From assembly GCA_037974665.1 (NCBI GenBank), contig CM075768.1, positions 13,631,001 to 13,695,000 on the forward strand: DNA of 64,000 bases. Direction: 5' to 3'. Below the pieces are notes generated by a model. The model was not told where the DNA came from and searched no databases. It saw only the letters and a program-made list of their open reading frames with translations. The translations under genes and the position numbers were made by a program. Origin of the DNA: Ehretia macrophylla (Eukaryota; Streptophyta; Magnoliopsida; Boraginales; Ehretiaceae). This document shows, piece after piece, positions 22,862-36,420 of the stretch; the stretch's first letter is position 1, and every line of letters starts with the position of its first letter.

Positions 22862-24631
22862 TAAATGCATGATTTTGATGATAACAAATGAAGGTAAATG
22901 AGAATTATAAAGCGTGTTTGTACTAATGTGTTATAGGCTCAAATACACACTTATTGGCTTTTGGAGTAAAAATGTATGCATTATTCTAAGCCAAAATATA
23001 TTGCAAGAAGAAACTGTGATTGAATTAATATGATTATATATCTGATTCATGCTTATGTCTCATATGGATAAAGTGTTTATACTATTTTGAGTCAAATGTT
23101 GATTGATGGCATAACTTGCATAATGAAAACAATTGTATTGATGTAATGAAGAATGCAAGTATAATCAATTTGATTTATCAAGTGTGTTTGTATTGATATG
23201 TTTATATGCTTAATCACACACTTGTTGGTTTATGTATTAAATGTATATATAACTGTGAGCCAAAATATGCTTTAATGTTTGGTGTTGTAAGAGGAAGAGT
23301 ATCTTGCATGAAGAGATAAATGTTCTTGATATCAAAGAAAACTTGCAAGATTGAAAAGATGCAAACTTATGTATGTCATTAAAGAATACAAAATCAAGAT
23401 CACCACAAGTATGAAGAAACGAACCCTTCAAGACTTGAAGACATGAATATGAAGTGGTGTTATAAGGATGGAAATGTGGCAACATAAAGGGTAGTGGTTT
23501 AAAAATGTCATTTGCTTTAGGTATGCATTTTTATTGTTCAAGCTCTAGGTAATCTTTCAAAAATGTCTTTTAATATTTCCTCAAGAGTTTGAAAAGATTT
23601 CAAAAGGTTAAATGGGTTGGAATATCTTTTGAAGAAATGCTCTTAAAAGGTTTAACTGATTTATCTTCAAAAGATTGAATTTTCGAGTGAAAACTTTGTT
23701 TTAAGCTCTTGAATTCTAAAATCAATTTTAATCTTTCTACAAGAGTTTTAGAAAATATTTTGAAGTGTTAAAAAGGTTGGAAACACTTTAGAATAAGTAT
23801 ATTTGAAGTGCCCAAGTGTTTAGCCATCGAAAAAATGAATTTTGGGCATAATTTTGCAAAGTTGAAAATCTGGCACTATTAACTGGTCGTGATACCGATC
23901 GCGTTAAACACAACCGGGTACAAGACTGCCAGTGAGCATTGCAAATGTACGGGCTTGATATAGGTCTTGTTAAATACAACTGGTAACACGATCGGAGGTT
24001 TGCGAATTTTGAAAACTAGCTGCTTTATGACCGTTAAAACATTTTTTATAAATACCTAACCAACCCATTTCTAACATCTCTAAGCTTCAAATGTCATATC
24101 TTTATCAAATCAAACCAAGCTTTAGCTTAAATTTGCAAATCTATTGAGCATTCAAGAGCTTTCAATTGTATCTATCCACTTTTAAAGAGAGTTCATTGTA
24201 CTCATCATTTATTCACTCTTGTTGTGAGACAAACACTACTATAGCTTTGAGAGAATCATTGTATAGGGAGTGTTTGAAATCTTCTTTGTAGATTCGAAGA
24301 AGTGAAGAGGCTTGTACAAACTCTTGTGGAGTCAAAAGGTTTTGTAGTGTTGGTTTGTGCTTCACCAACTTGTGAAGAAGTACTACTAGTGGAGCTAATA
24401 GAAATCCTAAGGGGATGAAGACCTTAGGTGGTGGATTAGATTAGCGAACCACCCTAAAATAGACGACGTCATCTCTTTCTTTTTTCTCTCCTTATCTCTT
24501 TATATTTGTGCATGCATAGTATTTGATAAATTGCTTGATAGAATTTACTTGTTGCAATCATATCCAAAAAAGTAGTATCATTGCCTCCCTATCCTAATTC
24601 AACCCCTTCTTAAGATTATTTGCCACTAACA
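22862..24631 (+). repeat. 5' LTR of pol-less copia 'C'
   Basis: Runs from TAAATGCATGATTTTG to GCCACTAACA, directly before a primer site. It aligns with 28401-30805 over most of its length. Two differences: its first ~15 bases are missing or diverged, and 23034-23164 (131 bp) is replaced in the 3' LTR by 713 unrelated bases. 'tgtgagacaaacac' and 'tcattgtatagggagtg' near 24225-24270 are shared with the partner. Confidence 0.75.
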
Positions 24632-24633
24632 AG

Positions 24634-24650
24634 TGGTACCTGAGCAATGG
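24634..24650 (+). other. Primer-binding site of copia 'C'
   Basis: TGGTACCTGAGCAATGG, a variant of the initiator methionine tRNA complement, 2 bases after the LTR end. Confidence 0.75.
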
Positions 24651-24689
24651 TTGTATGTATAGCTTAACCGCTAGTAGAATACACAATGA

Positions 24690-25790
24690 CAAATAATCTC
24701 ATATTTTCAAGTTTTGAAGGATATTCAATTGATAGACCTCCATGTTTTACAAGTTCAAATTATGTTGTTTGGAGGAATAAGATTGAGACATATATCCAAT
24801 CTGTAGATTATACATTGTAGAAAATTGTTGAAAATGGGCCATATAATGTTATATTAGAAATGGATAATGAACTATTCGAGCAAGATATTGTCAAACTCAC
24901 CACAAATGCTAAAGCTATGAATATTCTTTATTGTGCATTTGATGACCTTGAATTTAGACAAATTAGCAAATGCACATCGGCACATGACATATGAAAATTG
25001 CTTGAGGAGTCATATCAAGAAGAAGAATAAGAAGAAAATGGTTTATGCTTCATTGCCAATGATAAAGAGGTATGTTCAACTTCTACATCTAGTTATTCTT
25101 CATCTTGTAAGCATGATTCTACATTCGATGAATTGGAAGAACTCATTTCTAAAAGTCAAAATGAATTGATTTGTGCACTTTATAGAAATAACAATTTTCT
25201 AAAAGAATTGAAATGTGTCATTCTTGAGAGAAATGAGTTTGAAAAGAAAAATGTTCCACTTATTGAAGCACAACATGAGCTTGATATTTCCTTGAATGAT
25301 AGAAACAATATGTTTAAAAATGAAATATCTTGTTTGAACAAAGAGAGTAATGAATTTAATTTGAAGCTAGCATACTCTAGCAAAGAGGAAGAAAATATAG
25401 ATGTTATGCATGATTCAAAATACTTGGCATGTAATCAAAGTGTTATAAAATGCAAACCATGTAGTCAAAAGATTTTGAAAATTAAAACTCATTCTTTCAA
25501 AACTCCAAGAATGAACATTGTATCTAAATCTAGAGTACATCAACATTCTTGTACATATTGTGCTAGAAAAGGACATATTTCCTCATATTGTCATTATCGA
25601 AAATTGCTAGATAGAGCATCTAAAGTTCTATGGTGGCTAAAACACAAATGGATTGTTAAAGCTACAAAAATTGAACCTAACTTCCAAGGACCTAATTAAA
25701 GATGGGTACCTAAATCTTGTTTTGTTGTAGGAATGTCAAGCAACACCAAAGAAGATGGTGATACAACTTATTAAAATGCAAGATCGTTGA
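24690..25790 (+). pseudogene. Copia 'C' gag remnant
   Basis: From about 24686: MTNNLIFSSFEGYSIDR, then NYVVWRNKIETYIQSVDY (the YxxWxxxM-type gag start), TTNAKAMNILYCAFD and FRQISKCTSAHDI. Stops fall where Trp is expected. After a frameshift near 25015 a long frame (25133-25699) holds a coiled-coil-like, Glu/Asn/Lys-rich region, then the zinc knuckle CTYCARKGHISSYC and the typical RWVPKSC. The layout resembles the long-gag copia families (SIRE/Maximus type). Dead copy. Confidence 0.75.
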
Positions 25791-28400
25791 GATAAAGAAG
25801 CACGGGTAACATTGAAATTATTTTTTTTCATATGTGTTTCTTAAGAATGGTTTAAAATTCAACTTGCTTAGTCAAGTATGTGATTTTTTACATAGGTGAT
25901 TGAAAATGAAAACAATGATGCATTATTTGATAATTGAGTGAAAATGGTTATGCTAATGATTTATATGAAATTCTTTGACAAATCAAATGAACAAAATTGA
26001 TACTATCAAGTTTTACATGGTATATTGAAATATTAAAAATGTGTGATGATTTATTTGAGTATTTGACATCTTTATATCATACACACACTTGAAGTTTGTC
26101 ATAAATCTTGAAAATGACTGTCTTTCTTAATTGACAAGGACAATACTTGATTTTGGCATAGAAAGATTAGTACATGCTTGTTTGATTTTCTTAACGAATC
26201 TTCTTTGAAATGATATTTCACTTTGAAAAAGATAAAAGCTACAAGATGCATATAAAATTGATGAATGACACATTTATTCATACAAGGCGCTATTTTCATA
26301 CTTGAAATCATTATCCAAAGACCTTGTTGAATGTGTAATGGTTATTAGTGTTCTTAATACATCTTGATGAGAAAATTTGTCTAAGAGCTTGCAAAGGGTA
26401 TTTGAAATGAGACAATGAAGAGAAAGTCAAAGTTCTTCCTCGGACTACAAATCAAGCCAAGTACACAAAAGTACAAAATAAGAATATTGGCCTTAATGAA
26501 GGAAAAAAAGGTACATTGGTTGAAAAAAATAAGCATAGAGGTATGCTAGATAATGTATTATATTCAATTGCCTCTAATATGATGATAACAATGCTCTTGT
26601 GTGCTTAATTGTGATATTACTCAAAAAATTTCATTAGAGCATTGTAAAAGAAAACTTAAATTGCCTCTCTATCACTCTACTAAAATGTTTATCATGACTT
26701 CTTGATGGATTGTGCTCTTGATCATTTTTGACTTCATGAACTTATGAAATAGATGAGAACTTTGATGATTCTAATCCCTTTGCACCGAGAAAGAATGATG
26801 ATAGTTTAGGCACTCAAGAAGATGGAAATCAAAGTGAACCTATCACATCAAAATCTCAAGAAGATGGGTTTTTTAGTGTTTCAAAGAATTTATCCAATCA
26901 AAGAGTACAACAAATCCTAAAAGAGGTAGAGCAACCAATATCAACTCAAGATGAACAACCAATGACCAATGCATTGATCAAAATCTACCAAGAAGTTGAA
27001 AGTTTTGGATTTGATCATACTAAAGAAATCGGGAATCAAATGAATACATCAACCATACCCCCACAAAGTTGAGATAAGGTAAATCGGTTGATGAAAAAGA
27101 AATATAGAGGTTTGATCTATAATTCTTTATATCCAAATTGCCTCTTGAAGCTAATATGATATTTGACATGTGATTATGTGCTTATTTTCAATCTAGCCAT
27201 AAAAAGCTCATCAAAGCATTGAAAAAGGAAAATGATTATCTATCACACACTAAATGTCTTTCATGACTATTTGATGGATTATGTTCGTGAACTACTTGAT
27301 CCTATCCCCCTTACAATGCATATAGATTTTTATGGATAATCATTATAATGCATTGGATATTTGGTTATAGCATGTGTTGTACGCCTATGTGAGAATGACA
27401 TATATATGCTTGAGATGAACTTTTTGAGAAGAATAATCGATAAGAAAGTCTTGATTGTATAAAAATATGGCATGTGCTTGAGATGTGTATTTTTGGAGGA
27501 AAAATATTGTTGAACATACATACCATTACCATCTTTAAATTATTTTTCATGGCTTTGGATTCTTCTCTTGAACCAAAACTTGTGTTCCTCCATGATTTGG
27601 CTTCTATCATATCCTTTTAAGTGTTCTTAATTCTTGTTCCTTAGAATGCTTATTATTTGTTTATAATTATAAAAAAGGATGAGACAACGTGATGACGAAA
27701 CACCAAATGAATTTAAAATTTTGATATCATGACAATGAAGAAATGTGAGAAAATTTTATTTGTCTTTGTTTAGAATCCTTTTTTTTTTGCTAAAAGAAAA
27801 AAGAATTGGAATTGATATAATGAATGTCTTGAATACTATTCATTTTTTATAGTGCTAAAATTGTTATATGATTTGGTTGAACACCAAAGGGGGAGATATA
27901 ACAGTGGTATCCTTTCCTAAAAATGGAGAAATATAAATCATTTTGTATACTATGACTTGTGCTATATGTGAATGATTTCAATTCTCATAGTATGGAATGA
28001 TAATATGATTAAGATACGCATAAATGAAATATCCTTATGCATTGTTCTTGAAAACAAGAAAAGAGATTATTGTGCTATAAAATTATCATATGCTTTGGTT
28101 GAGTACCAAAGGGGAGAAAGAAACATGAAATGATAACAATGTATCAAAGGATAAGAGCTTTGAGAAAACAAAGTTGCTTAAAGAAAGGTAAACTCATGTT
28201 CCTAAATGCTTGTGAGAGGGGGTCAAAGACTCCATATGTGCTTTATTGTTAAAATCTTACTCTTAACACACAATGTATTTAATGCAAAATGAGGGGATGA
28301 GTCATGTTTTAGAGACTCCATGATTGTGCTACAATGTGCTTAACTTGTATGAAAATGTGATTATAGCATCATGATTTGTCATCACCAAAAAGGTGGAGAT
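25791..28400 (+). repeat. Copia 'C' internal region lacking pol, with polypurine tract
   Basis: No protease, integrase, RT or RNase H motif is visible. One conserved island at 26750-27070 reads DENFDDSNPFAPRKNDDS, then QRVQQILKEVEQPIST, possibly a linker. The phrase 'accaaagggggagata' or a variant occurs near 27884, 28106 and 28384; the last (AAAAAGGTGGAGAT, 28387-28400) is the polypurine tract before the 3' LTR. The element looks like a non-autonomous, large-insert derivative. Confidence 0.65.
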
Positions 28401-30805
28401 TGTTGGTCTTAGGCCTAAATGTATGATTTTTATGATAACAAATTAAGGTAAATGAGAATTATAAAGTGTGTTTGTACTAATGTGTTTATAGGCTCAAATA
28501 TACACTTATTGGCTTTTGGAGTAAAAATATATGCATCATTCTAAGCCAAAATATATTGCAAAAAGAAAGTGTGATTGAATTAATATGGTTGATGTAACTG
28601 TATTTACAGCACTCAAACCAATGTATTTGTACTATATTTGCATCTTAATTTGTGAAATAAATGCAACACTTAATGCACTTTTGTTGCAACGTAGGTTGAT
28701 CCTTAAACGTGAAGAAACCGGTCTCAAAATGACAAAATGCGAGTCCAGGAGTTGTGCGATGGCAAAGACTTGAGAAATCGGTGGATAAATGGAGCCGGTG
28801 GAGGAAGAATTTGGCCAAACCAAGCATGAAAATGGACTCAGAACAATGGAAACAATCTCGAAAAGCCTTGGTCAAACATCCAGTCAAAGTCAACAATGGA
28901 CGGTCAAAATAGACTACAGAAATGTGCTCGAGAGCACCCTCAACGGCGCTCGAGCGCCCCTCATAGAGGGCTCGATCCTAGGTGCTCGAGCGCCTTTGTC
29001 GGAAGCTTCCACGACTCTTGATTGGTCCACGTGCACCGCCAAACATCCTCGATTGGACCAGCAAATTGCCAACGTGGTGTATTCTGATTGGACCACCAGA
29101 AGTGCGCTTAAGCACGCCTCTCTTGGCGCTCGAGCGCCTTACACGAAAACCCCAATTCTTCCGAGTTTTTCTAAAGCTTTCAAATTAATTCTTTCAAACA
29201 AAACTTTTGCTATCCTAAATTAGTTGAACTCACTTCTCCTGAACAAAACTTTGACGACAAGTTCAGCCAACTTGTCCAACTCATCGAATCCAACCACCAA
29301 TCAATTTGATTTATCAAGTGTGTTTGTGTTGATATGTTTATATGCTTAATCACACACTTGTTGGTTTATGCATTAAATGTATATATAATTGTGAGGCAAA
29401 ATATGTTTTAATGTTTGGTGTTGTAAGAGGAAGAGTATCTTGCATGAAAAGGTAAATGTTCTTGATATCAAAGAAGACTTGCAAGATTGAAAAGATGCAA
29501 ACTTATGTATGCTATTAAAGAATACAAAATCAAGATCACCACAAGTATGAAGAAATGAAGTCTTGAAGAGTTGAAGTAATGAAGATTATATTACAAGATT
29601 CAAGACTTGAAAACATGAAGATGTAGTGGTGTTATAAGGATGCAGATGTGGCGACATAAGGGGTAGCGACTTAAAATTGTCGTTTGTTTTAGGTATGCAT
29701 TTTTATTGTTCAAACTCTAGGTAATCTTTCAAAAATGTCTTTTAATATTTCTTCAAGAGTTTTGAAAAGATTTCAAAAGGTTAAATGGATTGGAATATCT
29801 TTTGAAAAAATACTCTTAAAATGTTTAAATGATTTATCTTCAAAAGTTTGAATTTTTGGGTGAAAACTTTGTTTTAAGCTTTTGAATTCTAAAATCAGTT
29901 TGAATCTTTCTACAAGAGTTTTAGAAAATATTTTGAAGTGTTAAAAAGGTTGGAAACATTTTAGAATAAGTGTATTTGAAGTGCACAAGTGTTTAGCCTT
30001 CGAAAAAATAGATTTCGGGCCTAATTTTCCAAAGTTAAAAATCTGGCACTATTCACCGATCGTGATACCAGTCGCGTTATACACAACTGGGTACAAGACT
30101 ACCAGTGAGCATTGCAAATGTACGGGCTTGATACCGGTCATGTTAAACACAACCGGAGGTCTGTGAATTTTGGAAACTAGTCGTTTTATGACTTTTAAAA
30201 TATTTTTTATCAAACAACTCCTCCAAGACTCTTCCAACATATTTCTAACATCTCTAAGCTTCAAATTTCATATCTTTATCAAATCAAACCAAGCTTGAGC
30301 TTAAGTTTATAAATGTATTAAGCATTCAAGAGCTTTCAATTGTATTTATCTACTCTTAAAGAGAGTTCATTGTACTCATCATTTATTCACTCCTGTTGTG
30401 AGACAAATACTACTATAGCTTTGAGAGAATCATTGTATAGGGAGTGTTTGAAATCTTCTTTGTGGATTCAAAGAAGTGAAGAGGCTTGTACAAACTCTTG
30501 TGAAGTTAAGAGGTCTTGTAGTATTGGTTTGTGCTTCACTGACTTGTGAAGAAGCACCACTAGTGGAGCTGGTAGAAATTCTAAGGGGATGAAGAGCTTA
30601 GGTTGTTGATTAGATTAACGAACTACCCTAAAATCGACAGCGTCATCTCTTTCTCTTTTCTCTCCTTATCTCTTTATATTTGTGCATGCATAGTGTTTGA
30701 TAAATTGCTTAAGAGAATTTACTAGTTGTAATCATATCCGAAAAAAATAGTATCATTGCCTCCCTATCCTAATTCACCCCCCTCTTAGGATAATTTGGGC
30801 TAACA
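28401..30805 (+). repeat. 3' LTR of copia 'C' (2.4 kb)
   Basis: Starts TGTTGGTCTTAGGCC after the polypurine tract and ends GGGCTAACA. It matches the 5' LTR (22862-24631) on both sides of a private block at 28588-29300. Shared phrases include 'gagaatcattgtatagggag' near 30424 and 'agtatcattgcctccctatc' near 30750. Confidence 0.75.
28924..29138. repeat. GC-rich palindrome cluster in 3' LTR of copia 'C'
   Basis: GGCGCTCGAGCGCC is present exactly at 28945-28958 and 29125-29138, with one change at 28981-28994. Related palindromic words (GTGCTCGAGAGCAC at 28924-28937, GTGCGCTTAAGCAC near 29102) flank them. Between them GATTGG(T/A)CCA occurs three times (near 29020, 29051 and 29086), the first running into a CACGTG G-box. 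The block is GC-rich in an AT-rich setting. Confidence 0.85.
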
Positions 30806-32642
30806 CTATATCTTCCTTTGACTTTTGTTGACTTCTCCTAACATGTCATATAACATAAAATAGCCAAAAATTTGCTCAAAAAGCTCCCAAATCAGCCGCC
30901 CCTCTTAGGGCTTGAGGAATAGTAATTTTCTTGTAATTTTAGCATTTTGAGGAGGTAGGAGAAGGATCTAGGACCCGAGCTTGCATATTTGAACTTGACT
31001 TACCTTGCTCTATGTATTTACTGATTGTTTTTCGCATTTTGAAGCAAAAAAGGTGAGGGCTATTTTCTAAATTTTGGTTTTAAAGTTAAGTTATTGGTTA
31101 TATAATGTCTTATATATGTTGTATATGCTTATATATGTTTATGATACATGCTAGATAAATTATTTAGTGCACTTTAATTGAATTATTGTTATATTAAATT
31201 ATGACTTGATGTTGGTGAACTTTAAGTGTTGTATAATGTGCTAAATGGCTAGAATTGTGTGTTAAATTGTTGTATAAACCCATGTTATGGATTGGTTTAA
31301 ATTGTATAATGGCTTGAGTGGTTGGAGTTAATGGGACGTTAGCTAGCTGAAATTTCAATGCTTTTAGTAAGCGTTTCTGGCGTTGAATGATCACGGGTTG
31401 TGGGTCTTTTGGGCTGCCCAAGTGGTGGTTTATGTGCTTTAATTGTTGGTTAAGTGTTAAGTGGTAGTTTGGGAGTTGTTTGGTTATGTGGTTGCTAGAG
31501 ATGTTGCTAGGTATGAAATTAAATGTTGTTTGCATTCTTTTGAGTTGTATGTATTGTTAAGGCATGAAATGGTGTCAATGTAAGTAGGTTGTGTAAATGA
31601 GAAAAGGTATATATGTTGAGTGTAGGTTAAATGTTTGGTTGCTTGGATTATGTTGTCAGAAGTTAGTCTAAATGTTGTTAGAAGTTGAATTAATGTTGTT
31701 TCAATTGTCTTGTGTGGAAAGTATTGTTAAGGTTTGAGTGGGTGTTAAGTGTGGTCGGAGTCAATTAATGTTTGAAAGTGCATGCTTGAGGTTAGATGAC
31801 CTACTTTGTCATCTAACCAATGTGTTCTAAGTGATATTTAAGTGTTGAATTACTAAGTGTTACAACGTTAAAGTGTTAAATTGTTCAAATGCATGTTAAG
31901 TGTTAAACTGTTAAGTGTTAAAATGTTATACAAATGTTATGAGGCATGGTAGCGTTGGGTTGTTCTGGGTGGCATCGGGCTTGCCAGATAATACCATGTC
32001 TACCGTGTTCTATCCCCTATCCCTTATGGATGAAGTATGAATAATGTTCATAGGGTGTGGGTACTGTGAGGCATGGTAACGTCACCATGCTTTATCCCCT
32101 ATCCTTATGGATAAAGTGTGTCATGGGGTGTGGGTCTAGGGTTCGGTACTTCTGGAATGTATTCAATGTTGTGATCATGAATTGATTGGGTGTGAAGATG
32201 ATGGTAAAGTGAACAGCATCAACAAGTGATAAGTGTATTCTTTTGAATGTTTATATATTGTCTCTATTACATGTTAATTGCTCATTGAATGTATATAGTA
32301 CAAGTGTATGTTTTCAAAAAGGTTTTCAAAGGTAAAATGTTTCCAAAACCTTCCTTTATTCCTTCCCCTCACTGAGTTTGTCAAAACTCACCCTCTTTCA
32401 TGACCACAATACAGGTGTAGCCGAGATCGTGCTTCGAAGTGATTAAAGTGATGGCTTTACTTGTCTTGCCTGTTGGCTGTTGCTTTAGAGCCTTGTAGGT
32501 TGAGTTGTTTCAGAGGCTTTATTTAAAATATGTAAAGTGCACTAAGTGTTTAGTTGTTGCTTTAAAGTTGAAAGGTTTGAAGGACTTTGTCGTAAATTCA
32601 TAGGTTTACCTTTGAGCATGTATATATATTGCTAGCCTAGAT
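30806..32642 (+). repeat. Gypsy LTR 'D', part 2
   Basis: Continues the LTR cut at 22861. It carries features of large chromovirus LTRs also seen at 8640-9200: 'catggtagcgt', 'ggcatcgggcttg', 'ctactttgtcatct' and 'cctcactgagt' (near 32367). It is split at 32642 by the chromovirus; TAGAT at 32638-32642 is one copy of that element's target duplication. Confidence 0.65.
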
Positions 32643-35057
32643 TGTCACGCCCAGACCTAATCCCACGTTAAAGGTTAAGTCCGGACCCGACAAACGTCCA
32701 TAGGCTTATCTCTGTACCGTGGACAATCTGGTTACTTGCAACAGCACATAAAACCACAAATACAAAGCCACAATCTAACCCCAACTCCAACTCCACCAAT
32801 TCCCAACTTCAATGTTGTCCGAGCCTTAAGCAAGACAAAACATTACAACACACAAGCATGCATGATTCTAGTTAATAAAATTCATTCTTTTAAAACCACT
32901 TATCTTACCACTCTAATATTATCATTTAAACATTCTTATAAGTTAAGCTAGCCAAATAACCAACTTTATCGTCACACAGACATGCAACAAAATAACAAGC
33001 AGAGTTATAAGTTATTACATGCCGCTACTACACAATCCTACTACATCAAACTATCTTTTACAAGCCTTCAACTACAAAAATATACATAAGCCTATAGGCT
33101 CAAAATAGAACATAATGCATTACAAGCAAGTCTTCACATAACCCAACTAGAAAACACTCCAACCTCAGGCAGTAAGCACACAGAAATCAAGGCAACTCCT
33201 CCTCCAACTGCACTTCCTCTTCACCCTCAACGACTAAGAGCTGGGGGTCAAACTCCGCACCTCCTGAAACATGTTAGTAAGGTATGAGCAACCACAATTG
33301 CTCAGTGAGGGATATAGTCTACCGGGACGTGCTCGTGCATGCAACAATTAAATACAAATAAAGCAGTTAAACAACTAAAGTACGAATAAACAATAAGTTA
33401 CCATACATTAAAAAGGATACAATCTTTGACCCTTATGACTCCAACCATCAATCCACAAACCACGACCATGACATGTCGACATCCCCAAACACCAATGGGT
33501 ACTCCGGATGTACCCAATCCTATGACCCAACACCCCCATGGTATACTTCATACCAGGCGAGCGAGAGACTAGGGTACGGGCCTAGGGAAACCAACACTAG
33601 CAAGCCCGATGCCACCTAGCAAGGCCCGTCACACCCGTCTCAAACACTGAGGCTGCACAACCATCGAGCAATATCACAAAAACACAACAATATAACAATA
33701 TAACTGTAAAAGCTATTTAACACACAAAAGAGGGACAACAAAGTAGGCTGCCCTCAAACATGAAATTCAATATATAAACAACTCAATAAATATTCAAATA
33801 GCATGATAGGGTAGTTTTTAAGTCATTATTATCAATAAACTTCATTTTGGCACATTTTCCCTTTGTCAACTAACTCAATTTAGGCTCCTAGTGAATCACA
33901 AATCACCATCTACTTAAACCAAGTATCTTACATCCCTAAGTACACTAAAGGAGACACATTAAAGCTTTGAAAGCCCACTTTTAACACAGAAGCTCGGGAA
34001 GGCCCCGAGGGTGCATTGAACTATAGCTATCCAATCCGCCCCGTAATTCAACACAACAAAAGCACCAAAAGTCCTTTCATGCCTAGTGGAACCCCAAATT
34101 AACTTCAAAATGTGCCCAGATTCACTTTACCATTGAAATCCCTTTTTAAATTTAGTTAATTTCGCGTTTTAGCAAAGTTGTGAGCAATTAAACTACACGG
34201 GGTCATTAGACTACCCTCATTAACATCTAAAGCACCTAATTGAAGCATTGAATCAATCTCTAAAACACATTTTAGCAAAACCCTAAAAATTACACTATTC
34301 ATTATCTTCCTCAATAGAATATACAAGAAATTACCATAACCAAGCTTTAGAACTTCATAAACAAGGTCTCTAGTACATGTAAACATCATATATCACCATC
34401 TTTAAGCATTCAATAAGCAATTACTAACAAATCTAGAAGTTCAAGAAAGTTAGCAACATTTAAAAGATGCAAAATATGTGCCAAAATCCATCACCAAATG
34501 TACGTAGAGGCTTGTAGGAAGGCCTAGGATGGTTTAAATGTCCTTGTACAAGCTTGAAGAAGTCAAAGATTGAATAAGCAAAGAGCAATTTTCCTTCTTT
34601 TTCCTTATGCTTGCCGTCGACCTTCCTTGGGACAAAGGAGGAATTTTTTAAATTGTTTTTGTGTCTATTGTGTGTATATGTAATGTACTAGTATATATTG
34701 TTATGTGTATGTATTTATTTTGGGCTAAAATTTTGCATAACAAACTATAATAAGGTCCAAGGTCCATAAAAAAAGCTAACTAGCCCAAAATCAAAGTTAG
34801 ACATGTTTCACTATTCACACGAACCGTTAAAATATTTTCTAAATGAATGCTCTTAACACAAAAAGCTCAAATGCTCACCTTGTTCATTCCTTAAATAGAT
34901 AATATAACCTAGGAAAATTATTAATTTAGGGTAAATAAATGGTTAAAAATTATAATGAATAGTAGCTCAGATTGTAACAATTAAATGCACAGTTAAAATG
35001 CACAAATAGTGAATACAACAATCAATAGGAAATATGGTAGTGATCTCGGGCGTTACA
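32643..35057 (-). repeat. 3' LTR of chromovirus 'E'
   Basis: Bounded by TGTCACGCCC and GGGCGTTACA in plus orientation, 2415 bp. It is almost identical to 40056-42468 except for its first ~110 bp. A polypurine tract (minus AAGGGGGATAGGG, 35058-35070) adjoins it on the inside. With the right LTR it is flanked by a perfect TAGAT duplication. Open frames within it (32736, 34156) are LTR by-products. Confidence 0.9.
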
Positions 35058-36420
35058 CCCTATCCCCCTTAAACTAATTGCGTCCACGCAATTCTTACAC
35101 AATTCGGCGAATAACTCTGGATATCTTTCTCGCATCTGATCATCTCTCTCCCATGCAGCATCCTTCAACCCGTGATGATCCCACAGAATCTTAAGCATCG
35201 GGATACTTTTAGTTCTAAGTTCATAAACCTTCCAGTCCACAACCTGAAGAGGTTTCTCTGAATAAGATAAAGTCTCACTGATATATAAAGGTTTTGGCTC
35301 AAGAATATGAGAAGGATCTGTCTGATATTTCTGAAGCATCAAGACATGAAAGACATCATGAAGTTGACCCAAACTCGGAGGCAAAGCTAATTTGTAGGCC
35401 AATGCGCCAACTTTCTCAATTATTTCAAACGGTCCCATATATCTCAGACTAAGCTTACCCCATTTTCTATGCCTAATCAGACCTTTACGAGGAGAGATTT
35501 TCAAAACTACCCGATCACCCACGCCAAACTCTAAATCACGACGGCGTCTATTTGCATAACTCTTTTGCTGACTCTATGCTGTAAGCATTCTCTTTTTGAT
35601 AAGCTGCACATTATTAATCATTTTGTTCATCTCCGGTATCAAAGTAGGGTTAATAGTCTTCATCTTACCAACCTCATCCCAATATAAAGGAGATCTACAC
35701 TTATGCCCATACAGTGCCTCATACAGTGCCATATCGATAGTAGCTTGGTAACTATTGTTATAAGCGAATTCTGCAAGTGGCAAATATCTCTCCTAACTCT
35801 TACCAAAGTCCAGAATGCAGGCTCGTAACATATCCTCAAGTATTCTGATAGTTCTCTTAGATTGACCGTGAGTCTGCGGATGATATGATGTGCTAAAGCT
35901 CAATGTGGTGCCTAAAGTTTTTTGTATCTTCTGCTAGAATTATAATGTTAACCTGGGATCTCTGTCAGATACAATACTCTTTGGAGTTCCGTGAAGTCTA
36001 ACAATATTCTCAACATACAGCTCAGCTAACTTGTCAATAGTATCTATTTTCTTCGTGAAAATAAAGTAAGAAGTCTTGGTCAGTCTATCAACAACAACCC
36101 ACACAGAATCATTACCCTTCGAAGATCTTGGCATGTCTGACATGAAATCCATAGTAGTGTGGTCTTATTTCCAATTAGGAATAGCCAAAGGTTGCAACAA
36201 CCCAGCAGGCCTTTGATGCTCAGCTTTACCTTTTTGACAGGTCAAGCATCTAGCTACATAGTCAGCAATCTATCTTTTCATGTTATTCCACCTGTAGTTC
36301 TGTTTCAAATCTCTGTACATCTTTGTACTACCTGGGTGGATAGTATACTTTAAACTGTATGCCTCTACCAGTATTTCTTTCTTTAACGCTAGCTCACTTG
36401 GGATACAAATTCTGCCCTTA
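35022..36420 (-). pseudogene. Chromovirus 'E' integrase and C-terminal chromodomain-like region
   Basis: On the minus strand from about 36420: [13 protein letters not shown]-type zinc end, then MDFMSDMPRSSKGND and VVVDRLTKTSYFI (integrase core), SIVSDRDPRLT and PLAEFAYNNSYQ. The last part (35522 down) is GDRVVLKISPRKG, RYMGPFEIIEKVG, LHDVFHVLMLQKY and, at the end, VYELRTKSIPMLKILW with ERDDQMRERYPELF, the degenerate chromodomain typical of Tekay/Del elements. Stops include TAG for Trp (near 35795) and TAG for Gln (near 35577), both C-to-T type changes on one strand or the other. Integrase joined the cDNA to chromatin targeted by the chromodomain; this copy is dead. Confidence 0.88.

Noticed and set aside
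28789-29223. 144-codon plus-strand frame in the 3' LTR of copia 'C'
   Set aside because: Repeated GARAP-type residues come from the palindrome repeats; it lies inside an LTR and its start and end have no support.
32736-34389. Small frames in both chromovirus LTRs (for example the paired ones at 34156 and 41563)
   Set aside because: They recur only because the LTRs are copies of each other; no known protein is encoded there.
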